A DNA stretch of 64,000 nucleotides from the NCBI GenBank assembly GCA_944325225.1, contig CALUZQ010000005.1, positions 1 to 64,000 on the forward strand, given 5' to 3'. The DNA is from an uncultured Elusimicrobiales bacterium (lineage in GTDB: Bacteria > Elusimicrobiota > Elusimicrobia > Elusimicrobiales > Elusimicrobiaceae). A model generated the notes under the pieces. It saw nothing but the letters and a program-made list of their open reading frames with translations, was not told the origin of the DNA and ran no database searches. A program made the position numbers and the translations under genes. Below, piece by piece: positions 52,709 to 62,093 of the stretch (positions are counted from its first letter, which is position 1; each line of letters opens with the position of its first letter).

Positions 52709-53115
52709 TAAAGCCCCTTAATTAACAGTTCCGTTGCATTGATGACGGCGCGTTTCCCGTCGGCTTCAATTTTTTCTGCCAGTTCTTTGGCGGGCAGTTT
52801 TTTGCGGCTGTTGATTGCTGTTAGCAGCATGCTTAGGTTCAGCCCGGTAATTACATGGCATTTGGCCAGATCTTTGCTGGCCGTCAGCGAGATATTCGTC
52901 GCACTTCCGCCGAAGATATCGGTCAAAATGATGGCCCCGTCTTGGCAGGATTGAAGCAAGGTATGCAATTTAGCCGCTTCGTTTTCCACCGAAGCGGCGG
53001 CGGTTACGGAGAATATGGCAAAACCGTCATCTGCCGGTTTACCGATAATCTGAGCCGCCGTTTCCAGCATTTCCTGGGCCAGATGCCCATGGGTTACTAA
53101 AATGATTTTTACCAT
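52708..53115 (-). CDS. PTS mannose-family IIA component
   Basis: 135 residues. ILVTHGHLAQEM carries His9; ILTDIFGGSATNI is the second conserved motif of EIIA-Man. It is a separate IIA, not fused to IIB. It lies between rapZ and IIB, with three bases from rapZ. Confidence 0.95.
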   Translation of the reverse strand: MVKIILVTHGHLAQEMLETAAQIIGKPADDGFAIFSVTAAASVENEAAKLHTLLQSCQDGAIILTDIFGGSATNISLTASKDLAKCHVITGLNLSMLLTAINSRKKLPAKELAEKIEADGKRAVINATELLIKGL

Positions 53116-53118
53116 AAA

Positions 53119-53976
53119 TTAAAGTCCTATATCTCTGTGAAATTCGGTGGCGTTGAGCCCGGCTTTGGCCAGCCGCTGCGCCAGTTCATGCGCCATAAAC
53201 ACGCTGCGGTGTTTGCCGCCGGTGCAGCCCATGGCGATAGTCAGGTAACTTTTCCCTTCCTTTATATATTTTGGTATCAAATATTTAATAAGTTCCGCAA
53301 ATTTTTCGGCAAATTCTTTGGTCTCTTTAAAAGACATAATATAATTTTGTACTTCTTTGTCCAACCCGGTTTTTTCCCGCAGTTCAGGAATATAGTATGG
53401 ATTGGGTAAAAAACGCACATCCATCACAATATCGCAATCCTTTAAAATGCCGTTTTTAAAACCAAAGGATACGACCGAAATTTGCATATCGCCTTCGCGC
53501 GTGAGTCCCATTAAAGCCGAAAGTTTTTCTTTCAGTTCGCCCAGTTTTAAGTCCGAAGTGTCAATTACCTTATCGGCCATGGTGCGTATCGGGCTCATGA
53601 CTTCCCGCTCGTGGGCGATGGCGGCGGCCAGTTTTTTATGAATGGGGTGGCGGTGTTTCGTTTCCGAAAAACGGCGGATTAAACATTCTTCCGAGGCGTC
53701 CAAAAAAATCACTTTTACGACAAAATCGTCGGCCACCATGGAATTTAAAATTTTGGGCATATCTTTTAAGCGTCCGCCCTCGCGCACATCAATTCCCAGG
53801 GCGATATCTTTTCGTTCGCCGCTTTGTTTAATGTAGTCGGTAAAATTTTTAAACAGCGCCAGCGGCAAATTATCCACGCAGTAAAAGCCGAAGTCGCCAA
53901 AGATTTTCAGCGCCTGGGATTTGCCGGCCCCGCTTAATCCGGTAATGATAAAGATGCGGCGTTTATTCTCGGCCAT
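53119..53976 (-). CDS. rapZ: RapZ/YvcJ-family nucleotide-binding protein
   Basis: 285 residues. Walker A GLSGAGKS (13-20), [21 protein letters not shown], and the C-terminal [16 protein letters not shown] are the family motifs. E. coli RapZ is an RNase E adaptor for the GlmY/GlmZ pathway; homologues elsewhere (YvcJ) have less clear jobs. The position between hprK and PTS genes is conserved in many bacteria. Overlaps hprK by 14 bases. Confidence 0.93.
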   Translation of the reverse strand: MAENKRRIFIITGLSGAGKSQALKIFGDFGFYCVDNLPLALFKNFTDYIKQSGERKDIALGIDVREGGRLKDMPKILNSMVADDFVVKVIFLDASEECLIRRFSETKHRHPIHKKLAAAIAHEREVMSPIRTMADKVIDTSDLKLGELKEKLSALMGLTREGDMQISVVSFGFKNGILKDCDIVMDVRFLPNPYYIPELREKTGLDKEVQNYIMSFKETKEFAEKFAELIKYLIPKYIKEGKSYLTIAMGCTGGKHRSVFMAHELAQRLAKAGLNATEFHRDIGL

Positions 53977-54913
53977 GGGTCCCCTTTTTCATTTTGTCTA
54001 AGATTTTTTGACTAAATTCCTTGGCGGAAAAAATGCCTTGGCTTTTAAGCTGTTGGTTTAAAGAAGCCACTTCAATCAGCACGGCCAAGTTGCGTCCGGG
54101 CGTAACGGGCAGCCCTAAAGACGGAATTTCCACCCCTAAAATATTAGTCGTTTTCTGCTCCACTCCCAGCCGGTCAATGGGCTGTTTGTTGGGGGAAGTA
54201 AGGACGACTTCCATATCAATATTAGTTTCGTCCAGCGTAGATCCTACCCCAAACAGCAGCGGCACATCTAAAATTCCCAGTCCCCGCACTTCCATATAAT
54301 GTTTCAGCATCGTGGGGCAGGAGCCGACCAGAAAACGGCCAAATCGTTTTTGTACTTCCACCACATCATCGGCCACTAAAATATGGCCTCGTTTAATCAG
54401 TTCCAGTGCGCATTCGCTTTTGCCGATGCCCGCGTCCCCGCGGATCAGCACGCCCGTTCCGCTTACATCCACCAGTACCCCGTGCATATGGGTAACGGGG
54501 GATAATTTTTCGTCCAGGAAGCGTGTAAATTCCGCCACAAAGGCCGACGATTCCATTTCCGTTTTTAAAACCGGCACATCGGAACTGAGGCAGGCCTTGC
54601 GAATGGCCGGCAGCGGATCCATTCCCGCCGCCATAATTACGCAGGGCACTTTGCCTTCGCTGAGCATTTTTTCTATATTGGCCCGCAGCCGGGTTTTATT
54701 TTCTTTTACACAAAAAGCGTGTTCCCCGCGGCCAAACACTTGCACGGAATTGGCGCGGAAGCTATCCAAATGGCCGCACAGCGCCAGCCCCGGCCGGTTG
54801 ACGCTGCCCAGCGTAATTTCGCGGTGGATATATCTTTTGCCGCAGACCAGCTCCAGGTTAAGGCGTTTAACCTGGAGCAGTTCTGCTACGGTGATTGATT
54901 TTGTAAATTCCAA
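53963..54913 (-). CDS. hprK: HPr kinase/phosphorylase
   Basis: 316 residues. N-terminal domain ([17 protein letters not shown]), Walker [10 protein letters not shown], then [15 protein letters not shown] and [13 protein letters not shown], the HprK signatures. It phosphorylates HPr on the regulatory Ser and reverses this with phosphate. Co-occurrence with HPr bearing Ser45 in one operon indicates a regulatory PTS. Confidence 0.96.
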   Translation of the reverse strand: MEFTKSITVAELLQVKRLNLELVCGKRYIHREITLGSVNRPGLALCGHLDSFRANSVQVFGRGEHAFCVKENKTRLRANIEKMLSEGKVPCVIMAAGMDPLPAIRKACLSSDVPVLKTEMESSAFVAEFTRFLDEKLSPVTHMHGVLVDVSGTGVLIRGDAGIGKSECALELIKRGHILVADDVVEVQKRFGRFLVGSCPTMLKHYMEVRGLGILDVPLLFGVGSTLDETNIDMEVVLTSPNKQPIDRLGVEQKTTNILGVEIPSLGLPVTPGRNLAVLIEVASLNQQLKSQGIFSAKEFSQKILDKMKKGTHGRE

Positions 54914-54930
54914 AACCGCCCCCGTGAAGT

Positions 54931-55482
54931 TTATTTCTTTTTAATCGGTTTAATTAAACCGTAGGTGCCGTCCAAGCGTTTAAAAATCAAATTGATTTGC
55001 TTGGAATCTTCGTCCAAGAACATCCAGAAGGAATAACCCAGCCGTTCCATTTCATAGGCGGCATCTTCCGGGTTCATGGGCGATACTTCCACCTGTTTAA
55101 TGACGGAAAATTTCACATCATTCTGCGGCAAAAGCACATGTTCGGCAAACGGATTGATATCCGCTTCTTTAATAGACTTTTTGCTTACTTTGCGGGCTTT
55201 GGCTTTGTTTTTGATTTTTTTGGCCTGGGCCTCGGCTTTTACGGCGGCGGCGTCAATGGCTTTATAGAGGTTGCTTTCCACGGCGCTGGCGCTGATGGTA
55301 GTTTTTGCGCCGGTGTGCAGGATAATTTCGGCGCGTTGATTAATTTTCTTTTCTACCGAGATAAGCACTTGCGCAGAAACGATATTATCAAAAAAGTTTT
55401 CCACTTTGCCTACGCGCGTGTTGATAAATTCTTTAATGGCCGGAGTTAATTTTATATTTTTGGCCGTAATTTTAATATCCAT
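54931..55482 (-). CDS. hpf: Ribosome hibernation promoting factor, long form
   Basis: 183 residues. The N-terminal S30AE domain (ITAKNIKLTPAIKEFINTRVGKVENFF) blocks the decoding site; a C-terminal domain (DAAYEMERLGYSFWMFLDEDSKQINLIFKRLDGTYGLI) is present, so this is the long HPF that dimerises ribosomes. GGAGG lies six bases before the ATG. First gene of the large minus operon, with a consensus promoter. Confidence 0.95.
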   Translation of the reverse strand: MDIKITAKNIKLTPAIKEFINTRVGKVENFFDNIVSAQVLISVEKKINQRAEIILHTGAKTTISASAVESNLYKAIDAAAVKAEAQAKKIKNKAKARKVSKKSIKEADINPFAEHVLLPQNDVKFSVIKQVEVSPMNPEDAAYEMERLGYSFWMFLDEDSKQINLIFKRLDGTYGLIKPIKKK

Positions 55483-55527
55483 AAATTCCTCCGTATAAAT
55501 AGTTACGAGAGAATCCCCCGTAGAGTT

Positions 55528-55556
55528 ATTAAACCATTAATCTTTGCCCCTGTCAA
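55528..55556 (-). promoter_or_regulatory. Promoter of the hpf-hprK-PTS operon
   Basis: Minus strand TTGACA (55556-55551), 17 bases, TTTAAT (55533-55528). The leader to the ATG at 55482 is about 40 bases and has a Shine-Dalgarno. Confidence 0.8.
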
Positions 55557-55559
55557 TCA

Positions 55560-55993
55560 AACCCGCGCGCGGGCGCGTACGGACAGTTGGGCCAGAGAAT
55601 GGCAATCCCGGTCAACCGGGAAACTGCCGGGGCTGCCGCGGATATCTTTTGCAGTGCAACCGGCAGGCGCAACTGCAGCCAATAAAGGCGGATAGTTGGG
55701 GGTTGTTCCATTCCGACGGAACGAACCGGTTTAAGCCAAGGCGGCGAAAGCCGCTTAAAGAGAAGAGATTATTTGATAACGCCTCCGGGTACATCGGATA
55801 TAGTTATTGTAAGCGCGTTTACAAAAAATTCAACCCCGCCGGACGGCTTGGAGAACGAGGAAAGAGAAAAATAAAAAGAGGCGCAAAACGCTGAGGCACT
55901 GCGTGATGTCGTACAATGCGAGATGCGCCCCTTTGCGTCGGACGGCTGGTCCGCGCAAAAACGGAGTATATGCGCGCGGGAGCCGTGTTTGAC
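55560..55993. other. Gene-free, hairpin-rich interval (candidate structured RNA)
   Basis: About 430 bases between the hpf promoter and a terminator carry no credible gene but many paired segments: TCCCGGT-CAA-CCGGGA (near 55609), GTTCC...GGAAC (near 55705), GCGGC-GAAA-GCCGC with a GNRA loop (55741-55754), GGCGCA...TGCGCC (55880-55929) and ACGGCT...AGCCGT (near 55942-55989). On the minus strand TTGAAT-N16-TACAAT and a T-run after the 55880-55929 stem are possible signals. I could not match it to tmRNA (no tag frame or CCA end), RNase P RNA or SRP RNA, and its strand is not decided. Confidence 0.45.
55807..55824. promoter_or_regulatory. 18-bp palindrome, LacI-type operator look
   Basis: TTGTAAGCGCGTTTACAA is an almost perfect palindrome with a central CG step, a form common for LacI/GalR-family operators. 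It overlaps the putative minus-strand promoter TTGAAT-N16-TACAAT. No matching regulator gene is in the window. Confidence 0.35.
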
Positions 55994-56022
55994 AAAACAC
56001 CCCGCACGGCGCGGGGTGTTTT
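55994..56022. terminator. Bidirectional terminator at the right end of the structured interval
   Basis: Perfect 12-bp stem AAAACACCCCGC (55994-56005) with 56011-56022, loop ACGGC. It ends the minus-strand 74-residue gene, and may also end an RNA from the left. Confidence 0.8.
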
Positions 56023-56034
56023 AAATCCTTTCGT

Positions 56035-56259
56035 TTATTTAGCGTTTACCATTTTAGCTCTGGAAATATCGCCCTTCTTGTCCAAGAAGTACAGATATCC
56101 TTTTTCTTTTTTGATACCGCATTTTTCAACTTTTTTCGGTTTGCCGCCTTTTTTGCCGCCTCTGGCCATTTGCACACGGGCGATATCGCCGTCTTTGTCA
56201 ATGTAGTAGAGGAAGCCGTCTTCGCGGTCCATTCCAACTTTAAGTACTTTTTCTGCCAT
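56035..56259 (-). CDS. Small two-repeat protein of unknown function
   Basis: 74 residues built of two similar halves: VLKVGMDREDGFLYYIDKDGDIARVQMARGG and VEKCGIKKEKGYLYFLDKKGDISRAKMV. Each half has the pattern G-x-x-x-x-G-[FY]-LY-[FY]-[IL]-D-K-x-GDI-[AS]-R, suggesting two beta-hairpins. Basic overall, no signal peptide. The start at 56259 has AAAGGAGG nine bases upstream. I do not know a function; the repeat DKDGDI looks like a beta-hairpin turn rather than an EF-hand. Confidence 0.8.
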   Translation of the reverse strand: MAEKVLKVGMDREDGFLYYIDKDGDIARVQMARGGKKGGKPKKVEKCGIKKEKGYLYFLDKKGDISRAKMVNAK

Positions 56260-56432
56260 GTGGATAATCCTCCTTTTAAGGAAAACAAGCTTACCGAAAA
56301 AGTCTAATAAAATTTTCCACGCTTTGCAAGGGGTTTTTTTCGTCGGGACCTCCTCGGAGGGTTTTTTCTCGTACGCGTAAGAGCTTTTGGAAACGGACGG
56401 AAGCGGGTTTTCCCCTAACTTGTATAGGGAAA

Positions 56433-56441
56433 TGGTATAAT
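56433..56441 (+). promoter_or_regulatory. Extended -10 promoter of smc
   Basis: TGGTATAAT with the TG extension. No good -35. The ATG at 56468 has AAGGGGA upstream. Confidence 0.55.
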
Positions 56442-56467
56442 CAAAATATATCTGCCAAGGGGACGCT

Positions 56468-59400
56468 ATGTACTTAAAAGCTATTGAAATTATCGGTTTT
56501 AAATCGTTTGCGGAAAAATCCCGCCTGGATTTTGAGCCCGGCATTACCTGTGTGGTAGGGCCGAACGGCTGCGGAAAATCCAATGTTATTGATTCGGTGC
56601 GCTGGGCGATTGGCGAGATGAGTTGGAAGTCGTTGCGTTCTGCTTCCATGGTAGATATTATTTTTAACGGAACGGCAAAACGGGCTCCGTTAAATATGGC
56701 GCAGGTCAGCATGGTGTTTGACAACGCCACCCGCCAGCTGCCGCTGGATTTTAACGAAATTACGGTAACGCGTAAAATTTTTCGTTCCGGCGAAAGTGAA
56801 TACTATTTAAATAAGGTACAGTGCCGGCTGCGTGATATCCGCGATTTGTTTTTGGATACGGGCATCGGCGGAGAAGGATACGCAATTATTGACCAGGGCG
56901 GTGTGGAAAGCGTGCTTTCCGCTTCCCCGGAACAGCGCCGCGAAATGTTTGAAGAAGTGGCCGGCGTATCCAAATATAAAGCCAAGCGGGAAGAATGTAT
57001 CAAACGCCTGGAGCGCGTGGATTTGGATTTGGCCCGGTTGGCCGATACGGTAGCGCTTATAGAAGAACAAATTAAAAAGTTGGACAGCGAAGCCAAAAAA
57101 GCCCGGCTGTATCAACGGTATCGCGAAGAATTAAAAGAAAGTGAAATCGCTATTTCCGTATGTTCCATTAAAGAAGCCGACGGCTTAATTGCCAAACATA
57201 CCGGCGAGTTGGCGCCGGTGCTTGGCAAATTGGAAGATTTAGAAGCCCGCATCTCCGCCCAGGAAGGCGCCGCCGCCGCGCTGGATTTAAACTTAACGCA
57301 CAAGCAAAAAGAAGCGGCTGAATTTAACGAGAAAATTTCCGCCAGCAAATACCAAGTGGGTCTGTTGGAAGGGGCTATTAAAAACTGCGACAATTTAACC
57401 GCCGAACTGACGGCGCAAATAGCGGCTTCCGGCGCAGAGGCCCAGCGCGGGCAGAGCCGTTTGCAGGAATTGGCGCCCGCTATCGCCCGACTGAAAGAAC
57501 AGTTGGCGGCCGTGTCGGCTGAGTTAACGCCGCTGCAGGAAAATTACAACGCCCAGCTGGCCGCTTCGCAGCAGCTGGAAAACGAGCTGCGGGCGTGCGA
57601 AGGGGAACTGCAGCGTATATCGGGCGATTTGATGGCGCTGGTGCGTAAACAGATGGAAGTTTCCAACCAAATTTCGTTGGAGGAATCTTCCGCCCAACGC
57701 GAAAATGAAGATTTAATCACGGCGGAAAAGACCAGCCAGGAACAGACGGCCGGCCTAAGCGATATCAGCCGCAGTTTGGAAGAAATTTCCCGCCGGCTGA
57801 CCGAAAAACAAACCCAGGCCGATCAAGCCCGCCAGGCCATTTCGGCGGGGGAAGAAGAACTGCGCAAACTGCAAACCGAACGGACGGCGCTCAATGAAAA
57901 ACTGTCTGCCGTCAAATCCGCCCGCGCCGCTTTAGCGGCTAAGCTGGAGATGATTCAAACCCAGGGGAAGAACGATCCTTACTGGGTCGGCACCAAAACC
58001 GTGGTGCAGAGCGGTATTGCCGGTGTGCAGAACACGCTGCGAAAAGCAATAAAATATCCGGCGGAACTGGGAGTGGCGGTAGAGGAAGCTTTCGGCAAAT
58101 ACTTAGATGCCGTTCTCTGTGCCGATGCGTCCGCGGTGGACCAAGCCCTGCAGGTATTGCGGCAGCACGGCAAAGCGCGTGCCCGGTTTATTATTTTGTC
58201 CCAGGTTCCCAAGACCGAAGGCGAAGCGGTGGAAAATCCGCTTCAAAAACAGCTTTCGTATGCGGCGGAATTGGAAGATTTAATTCGGTTTATTATCGGC
58301 GGTTATTCGTACCGGGAAGGGACGGTCCGGGGCGGATTTTTTGTGGGCGGCGGCGCAGCCGATGTGCGCGCGCCGGAGGCCTATTGGGGCGAAGAAGAAA
58401 CCGTCCGCGCCGAGATGGAATCCAAAGCCGAAGAAGAGGAAACCGTTTCCAAAGAAATTATTGTAAATTACGAAGCGCTCTCCAAGGCAGAAGAAACCCT
58501 TAAAAACCTGCGTGTTAAAGCGCAGGAAGCCGTGCTGGATTTAAATTCCGTACAGAACGAACGCGCCAATAAAGAGCGCGAAATGCACGCCGCGCAGGAA
58601 ATGTTAACCCGTGCCGCGGCCCGCAAGCAGGAAATTACCCTGCGGGTAGAAAGCCGCAAAAAGCAAGTAGAGCAGCTTCGCCAGCAGCTGGAAGAATTAA
58701 AAAACAACCACGCCCAACGGACGGCCCGCAGCGAAGAGGTAAAGCAAGCCCAAGCCAACCACCGGGCGGAAGCAGAAAAACTCAAGGCGCAAATTAATAC
58801 TTTAAGCGCTCAGCTCTACGAAGTGAAAATTAAAAAGAATAATGTGGAGCTGGATTTAAAATCCACCGAGTATGAATTTAACAGTTTAACGAACAGCGAA
58901 GCCAACCGCAACGAGAAAATTGCTTCTTCCAACCTGCGGTTAAAAAACTTGGCGGAGGAAAAACTTTCCACCCAAGCCAAGCTGTCTGCCGAACGCGATA
59001 CGCTGGCTAAACTGGAAGTGGACGAACATAAAATGCGGGCCGATTTGGAAGCGTTGAAAAAAGAATTTAACGATAAAACGGCCGCTTTAAATGCGTGTAA
59101 AAAAGCGTCTTCTGATTTGACAATTCGGAAAAATGATTTGGAAAATGCCCTTTCCAACGCTCGCCGCCAGCGCACCACGGTAGTCAATAACCTGTTTGAA
59201 AGCTGGAACATTACGCCGGAAGAAGCGCAAATGAATTACGGCGACAAAACGGTAGATTACGAGCGCGTGAAGATGATGCGAAAACGCATTGAAAATATGG
59301 GGGCCGTCAATATGACTGCGCCGGAAGAATACGACGCACTCACCGAACGCAACACTTTCCTGCGCACGCAAATTGCAGATTTGGAAAGCGCTAAAAAAGA

Positions 59401-59950
59401 TTTAAAATCCGCCATTAGCAAAATCAACCATACGACGCGTGAGAATTTTAAATACACTTTTGACCAGGTCCGTATGCACTTTAAAAACATTTACCAAACG
59501 CTTTTCCGCGGGGGCGAATGCGATTTGGTGCTTACGCAGCCGGATAATCTGCTGGAAACCGGGATAGAAATTTATGCGCAGCCGCCCGGGAAGAAGTTGC
59601 TGAATATAACTTCTATGTCCGGCGGCGAAAAAACGCTTACCGCAATGTCGCTGCTGTTTGCATTCTTTACGCATAATCCGTCGCCTTTCTGTATTATGGA
59701 CGAAGCCGACGCCGCCTTGGACGAAGCCAATGTGGAACGGTATGTAAATTTGATTAAAGAATTCTCCAAAACTACGCAGTTCATTGTAGTTACCCATAAC
59801 AAACGCACCATGGAAGCCGCGCGTATGCTTTATGGAATTACGATGGAAGAAAGCGGGGTGTCCAAAGTGATGTCGGTCAACTTGGCGGATCGTTCCAATC
59901 CCGAAGAAGTAAAGAAAAAAGAAGCGTTGGAAGCACTGGCGGAGGCGTAA
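56468..59950 (+). CDS. smc: Chromosome partition protein SMC
   Basis: 1160 residues. Walker A GPNGCGKSN (31-39), QGGVESVLSASPEQRREMFEEVAGVSKYK, two long coiled coils, hinge domain (about 495-660, with NDPYWVGTKTVVQSGIAGVQ), ABC signature SMSGGEKTLTAMSLLF and Walker B FCIMDEADAALDEANVERY. It condenses and segregates the chromosome with ScpA/ScpB, which are not in the window. Its last base overlaps the next start (TAATG). Confidence 0.97.
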   Translation: MYLKAIEIIGFKSFAEKSRLDFEPGITCVVGPNGCGKSNVIDSVRWAIGEMSWKSLRSASMVDIIFNGTAKRAPLNMAQVSMVFDNATRQLPLDFNEITVTRKIFRSGESEYYLNKVQCRLRDIRDLFLDTGIGGEGYAIIDQGGVESVLSASPEQRREMFEEVAGVSKYKAKREECIKRLERVDLDLARLADTVALIEEQIKKLDSEAKKARLYQRYREELKESEIAISVCSIKEADGLIAKHTGELAPVLGKLEDLEARISAQEGAAAALDLNLTHKQKEAAEFNEKISASKYQVGLLEGAIKNCDNLTAELTAQIAASGAEAQRGQSRLQELAPAIARLKEQLAAVSAELTPLQENYNAQLAASQQLENELRACEGELQRISGDLMALVRKQMEVSNQISLEESSAQRENEDLITAEKTSQEQTAGLSDISRSLEEISRRLTEKQTQADQARQAISAGEEELRKLQTERTALNEKLSAVKSARAALAAKLEMIQTQGKNDPYWVGTKTVVQSGIAGVQNTLRKAIKYPAELGVAVEEAFGKYLDAVLCADASAVDQALQVLRQHGKARARFIILSQVPKTEGEAVENPLQKQLSYAAELEDLIRFIIGGYSYREGTVRGGFFVGGGAADVRAPEAYWGEEETVRAEMESKAEEEETVSKEIIVNYEALSKAEETLKNLRVKAQEAVLDLNSVQNERANKEREMHAAQEMLTRAAARKQEITLRVESRKKQVEQLRQQLEELKNNHAQRTARSEEVKQAQANHRAEAEKLKAQINTLSAQLYEVKIKKNNVELDLKSTEYEFNSLTNSEANRNEKIASSNLRLKNLAEEKLSTQAKLSAERDTLAKLEVDEHKMRADLEALKKEFNDKTAALNACKKASSDLTIRKNDLENALSNARRQRTTVVNNLFESWNITPEEAQMNYGDKTVDYERVKMMRKRIENMGAVNMTAPEEYDALTERNTFLRTQIADLESAKKDLKSAISKINHTTRENFKYTFDQVRMHFKNIYQTLFRGGECDLVLTQPDNLLETGIEIYAQPPGKKLLNITSMSGGEKTLTAMSLLFAFFTHNPSPFCIMDEADAALDEANVERYVNLIKEFSKTTQFIVVTHNKRTMEAARMLYGITMEESGVSKVMSVNLADRSNPEEVKKKEALEALAEA

Positions 59951-60687
59951 TGCGAATTGGGGTATTTTCCGATGTACACAGTAATTTAGAAGCGTTAAAT
60001 GCCTGTTTGGGACGGTATAGACAGGAAGGGGTAAAGCATTTTATTTACTGTGGGGATATTATTGGCTACGGGCCGGATCCGGAGCCGTGCGTGCGGAAAA
60101 TAGCCAATTTAAACTTGCTGGCTTGTGTGCTGGGCAATCACGATGCGGTGTTTGTGCAGCCGGAACTGGAAGCATTTTTTAATTATGACGCGAAAGTGGC
60201 GCTGGAAGAAAATAAAAAATTATTAAGTGAAAAATCCGTTCGGTATCTGTCCGGCTTGCCGGTAGTGGAGCGCGGTACGGATTTTACCGTAGTGCACGGC
60301 ACGCCCGCCGATCCGATAAAAGAGTATTTTTCCAGCTGTTCCCAATTTCGCGCCTGCTACGATTTGTGGCAAGGCCGTGTTTGTTTTGTGGGGCATACGC
60401 ATCTGCCCTTTTATATGAAAGGATCTTTGCGGTCGTGTGCAATTTACTTGAATAAAAAAGAGGATGCGGTCGTGCGGCTGAACGAAAAATCGCGTTATGT
60501 GATTAATCCCGGTTCGGTTGGAAAACCGCGCGATAATAACCCCCATGCTTCTTTTGGTATTTGGGATACCGACGCGAAAACCTTCCGATTTATTCGCCAA
60601 CCCTATGATTTCCGCCCAACGCAGGAAAAAATGGCCGATCGTAAATTCCCTTCTTTTCTGATAGACAGTCTTTCGCTGGGATTATAG
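59950..60687 (+). CDS. Metallophosphoesterase family protein
   Basis: 245 residues. FSDVHSNLEAL, YCGDIIGYGPDPEPCV, LGNHDAVF, VVHGTP and FVGHTHLPF are the five metal-binding motifs of calcineurin-like phosphoesterases; the GYGPDPEPCV form belongs to a widely distributed bacterial subgroup of unknown substrate. Coupled to smc by a one-base overlap, so it may be part of the same unit, though no functional link is known to me. Confidence 0.9.
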   Translation: MRIGVFSDVHSNLEALNACLGRYRQEGVKHFIYCGDIIGYGPDPEPCVRKIANLNLLACVLGNHDAVFVQPELEAFFNYDAKVALEENKKLLSEKSVRYLSGLPVVERGTDFTVVHGTPADPIKEYFSSCSQFRACYDLWQGRVCFVGHTHLPFYMKGSLRSCAIYLNKKEDAVVRLNEKSRYVINPGSVGKPRDNNPHASFGIWDTDAKTFRFIRQPYDFRPTQEKMADRKFPSFLIDSLSLGL

Positions 60688-60704
60688 CTTGTGTCGGGCT
60701 GTTA

Positions 60705-62087
60705 TTAAACTTTTTGCTCCGCCGCGGCTTGCTGGTGCGGGGAAAACTTCTTTTGGATCAAACGATTTTGCACACCCGCCGCGGCGGCCCCGGCGGTAAT
60801 ACATAACACGAATTCAAACGGAGCGCGGAAACGCGCATATGCCCCAAAGAAAGTGGACCCAATCGCCCAAAAATACAGGCAATATACGGCCAGAAAGAAG
60901 ATTTCCGCCCGGTGTTTTTTCCATAACATAAAAAATCCGACAATCCCCGCTAAAACCGTTATAAATACTTGCCCCTCCGCCAAAGCGAATAATAATTTAT
61001 CTCCCCACCCGGTTAACCAATGGGTATGCAGGGCGGAGGTATGGTCCAACATTTGGCGGTCTAATTCTTCCGGGGCGGCGTGTCCGCCGTGTAAGAGCCG
61101 GGAAAGATGTACAAAATTGGCGCCGAATAAGGTTTTGGCCGCCCATAGAGGGGCATGAATCAGTTTGTAGCCAAAACTTTCTTGAATCAGCGGAAGTGCC
61201 AGGGCTTTGTAAATGCGTACTTGTTCTTTGGCGGGCAGTGCCTTAAAACCGGGCGGCAGGGCTTGTTCCAGCGCTTGATGGGCTTGGGGTACCGGGATAG
61301 AAAATTTCTGCGCCAGATAATCTTCGTTCCAAATATATAAGTTGTAGGCCCCCACGGAAGTAAACCCGCCGAAGCCGGTCTGTACATAGTTGCGCACCTG
61401 CCAACCGCCCAGCCCCAGGGCCAACGGCAATAGGAAAAACACCAACCCGTTGCGTACGGAACAGCGGATAAGCCGCCCCGCGCTGAAACACACCAGCATC
61501 AAAGCGGCGGCAAAAGCAAAATAATAGGCCGCCGGCCGCACATATACGGCTGCCGCCAGCAGCAGGGCCGATCCCAGCAGAAGCGGCGGGCGCGGGTCTT
61601 GCATCAACCGAATGGTTATATACACAAACCAGCTAAGCAAAAAGGTGCACAACACCTCGGTTAGTACGGCAAAAGAGAGCGAAAAGTACAGCCCGCTCAG
61701 CGCGCACAGTGCAGCAGCCCATCGGGCGGCCGTTTGCCCGGCCAGCTGCCGGGCGGTTAGGTAAACCGGCACTAATAGGAACAGAGAAAGCACATTTTGC
61801 ACCCCGGCTACGGCCCAGGTAAGGTTATTAAAAACAAGTTGAATCAAGGCCAAAAACAGCGGATATCCCGGTGTGCGTAATAACAAGGGGTTGGCGGAAA
61901 CGGCCTCCCACAGCGCCCCGTGCTGCAAGAGCGTTTGGGCCGGATAAATATAGGAGAGTGAATCGGGAAACACCAACACCGCCTCTCCCAGCGGGTGAAA
62001 GAAACAGATATAAATAAACGCCAGCGTTTTAACCAAAGCCAACGCTATAAAAATCCGCCGGAAAATGCGGTCTTGATACCAGGCCAT
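60705..62087 (-). CDS. GT-C type membrane glycosyltransferase-like protein (ArnT/PMT family)
   Basis: 460 residues, about 10-12 transmembrane helices. An early periplasmic loop with FPDSLSYIYPAQTLLQHG and the TPGYPLFLALIQLVF segment resemble the PMT_2/ArnT group that transfers polyprenyl-linked sugars or acts on surface glycans; the acidic residues in the first loop (PDS) fit the catalytic site. The start at 62087 (MAWYQDRIF) is chosen because TACAAT lies six bases upstream; a frame opening at 62117 would begin before the -10. Donor and acceptor unknown. Confidence 0.75.
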   Translation of the reverse strand: MAWYQDRIFRRIFIALALVKTLAFIYICFFHPLGEAVLVFPDSLSYIYPAQTLLQHGALWEAVSANPLLLRTPGYPLFLALIQLVFNNLTWAVAGVQNVLSLFLLVPVYLTARQLAGQTAARWAAALCALSGLYFSLSFAVLTEVLCTFLLSWFVYITIRLMQDPRPPLLLGSALLLAAAVYVRPAAYYFAFAAALMLVCFSAGRLIRCSVRNGLVFFLLPLALGLGGWQVRNYVQTGFGGFTSVGAYNLYIWNEDYLAQKFSIPVPQAHQALEQALPPGFKALPAKEQVRIYKALALPLIQESFGYKLIHAPLWAAKTLFGANFVHLSRLLHGGHAAPEELDRQMLDHTSALHTHWLTGWGDKLLFALAEGQVFITVLAGIVGFFMLWKKHRAEIFFLAVYCLYFWAIGSTFFGAYARFRAPFEFVLCITAGAAAAGVQNRLIQKKFSPHQQAAAEQKV

Positions 62088-62093
62088 AGCATT

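Noticed and set aside
55544-55894. 116-codon basic frame in the gene-free interval
   Set aside because: Begins at TTG without a ribosome site, Arg/Lys-rich low-complexity, overlaps hairpins; more likely noncoding.
55560-56022. tmRNA or RNase P RNA
   Set aside because: No tRNA-like CCA end, no GTTCGA T-arm, no tag frame ending in ALAA, and no GAGGAAAGTC or ACAGAA core motifs found on either strand. A diverged form is not excluded.
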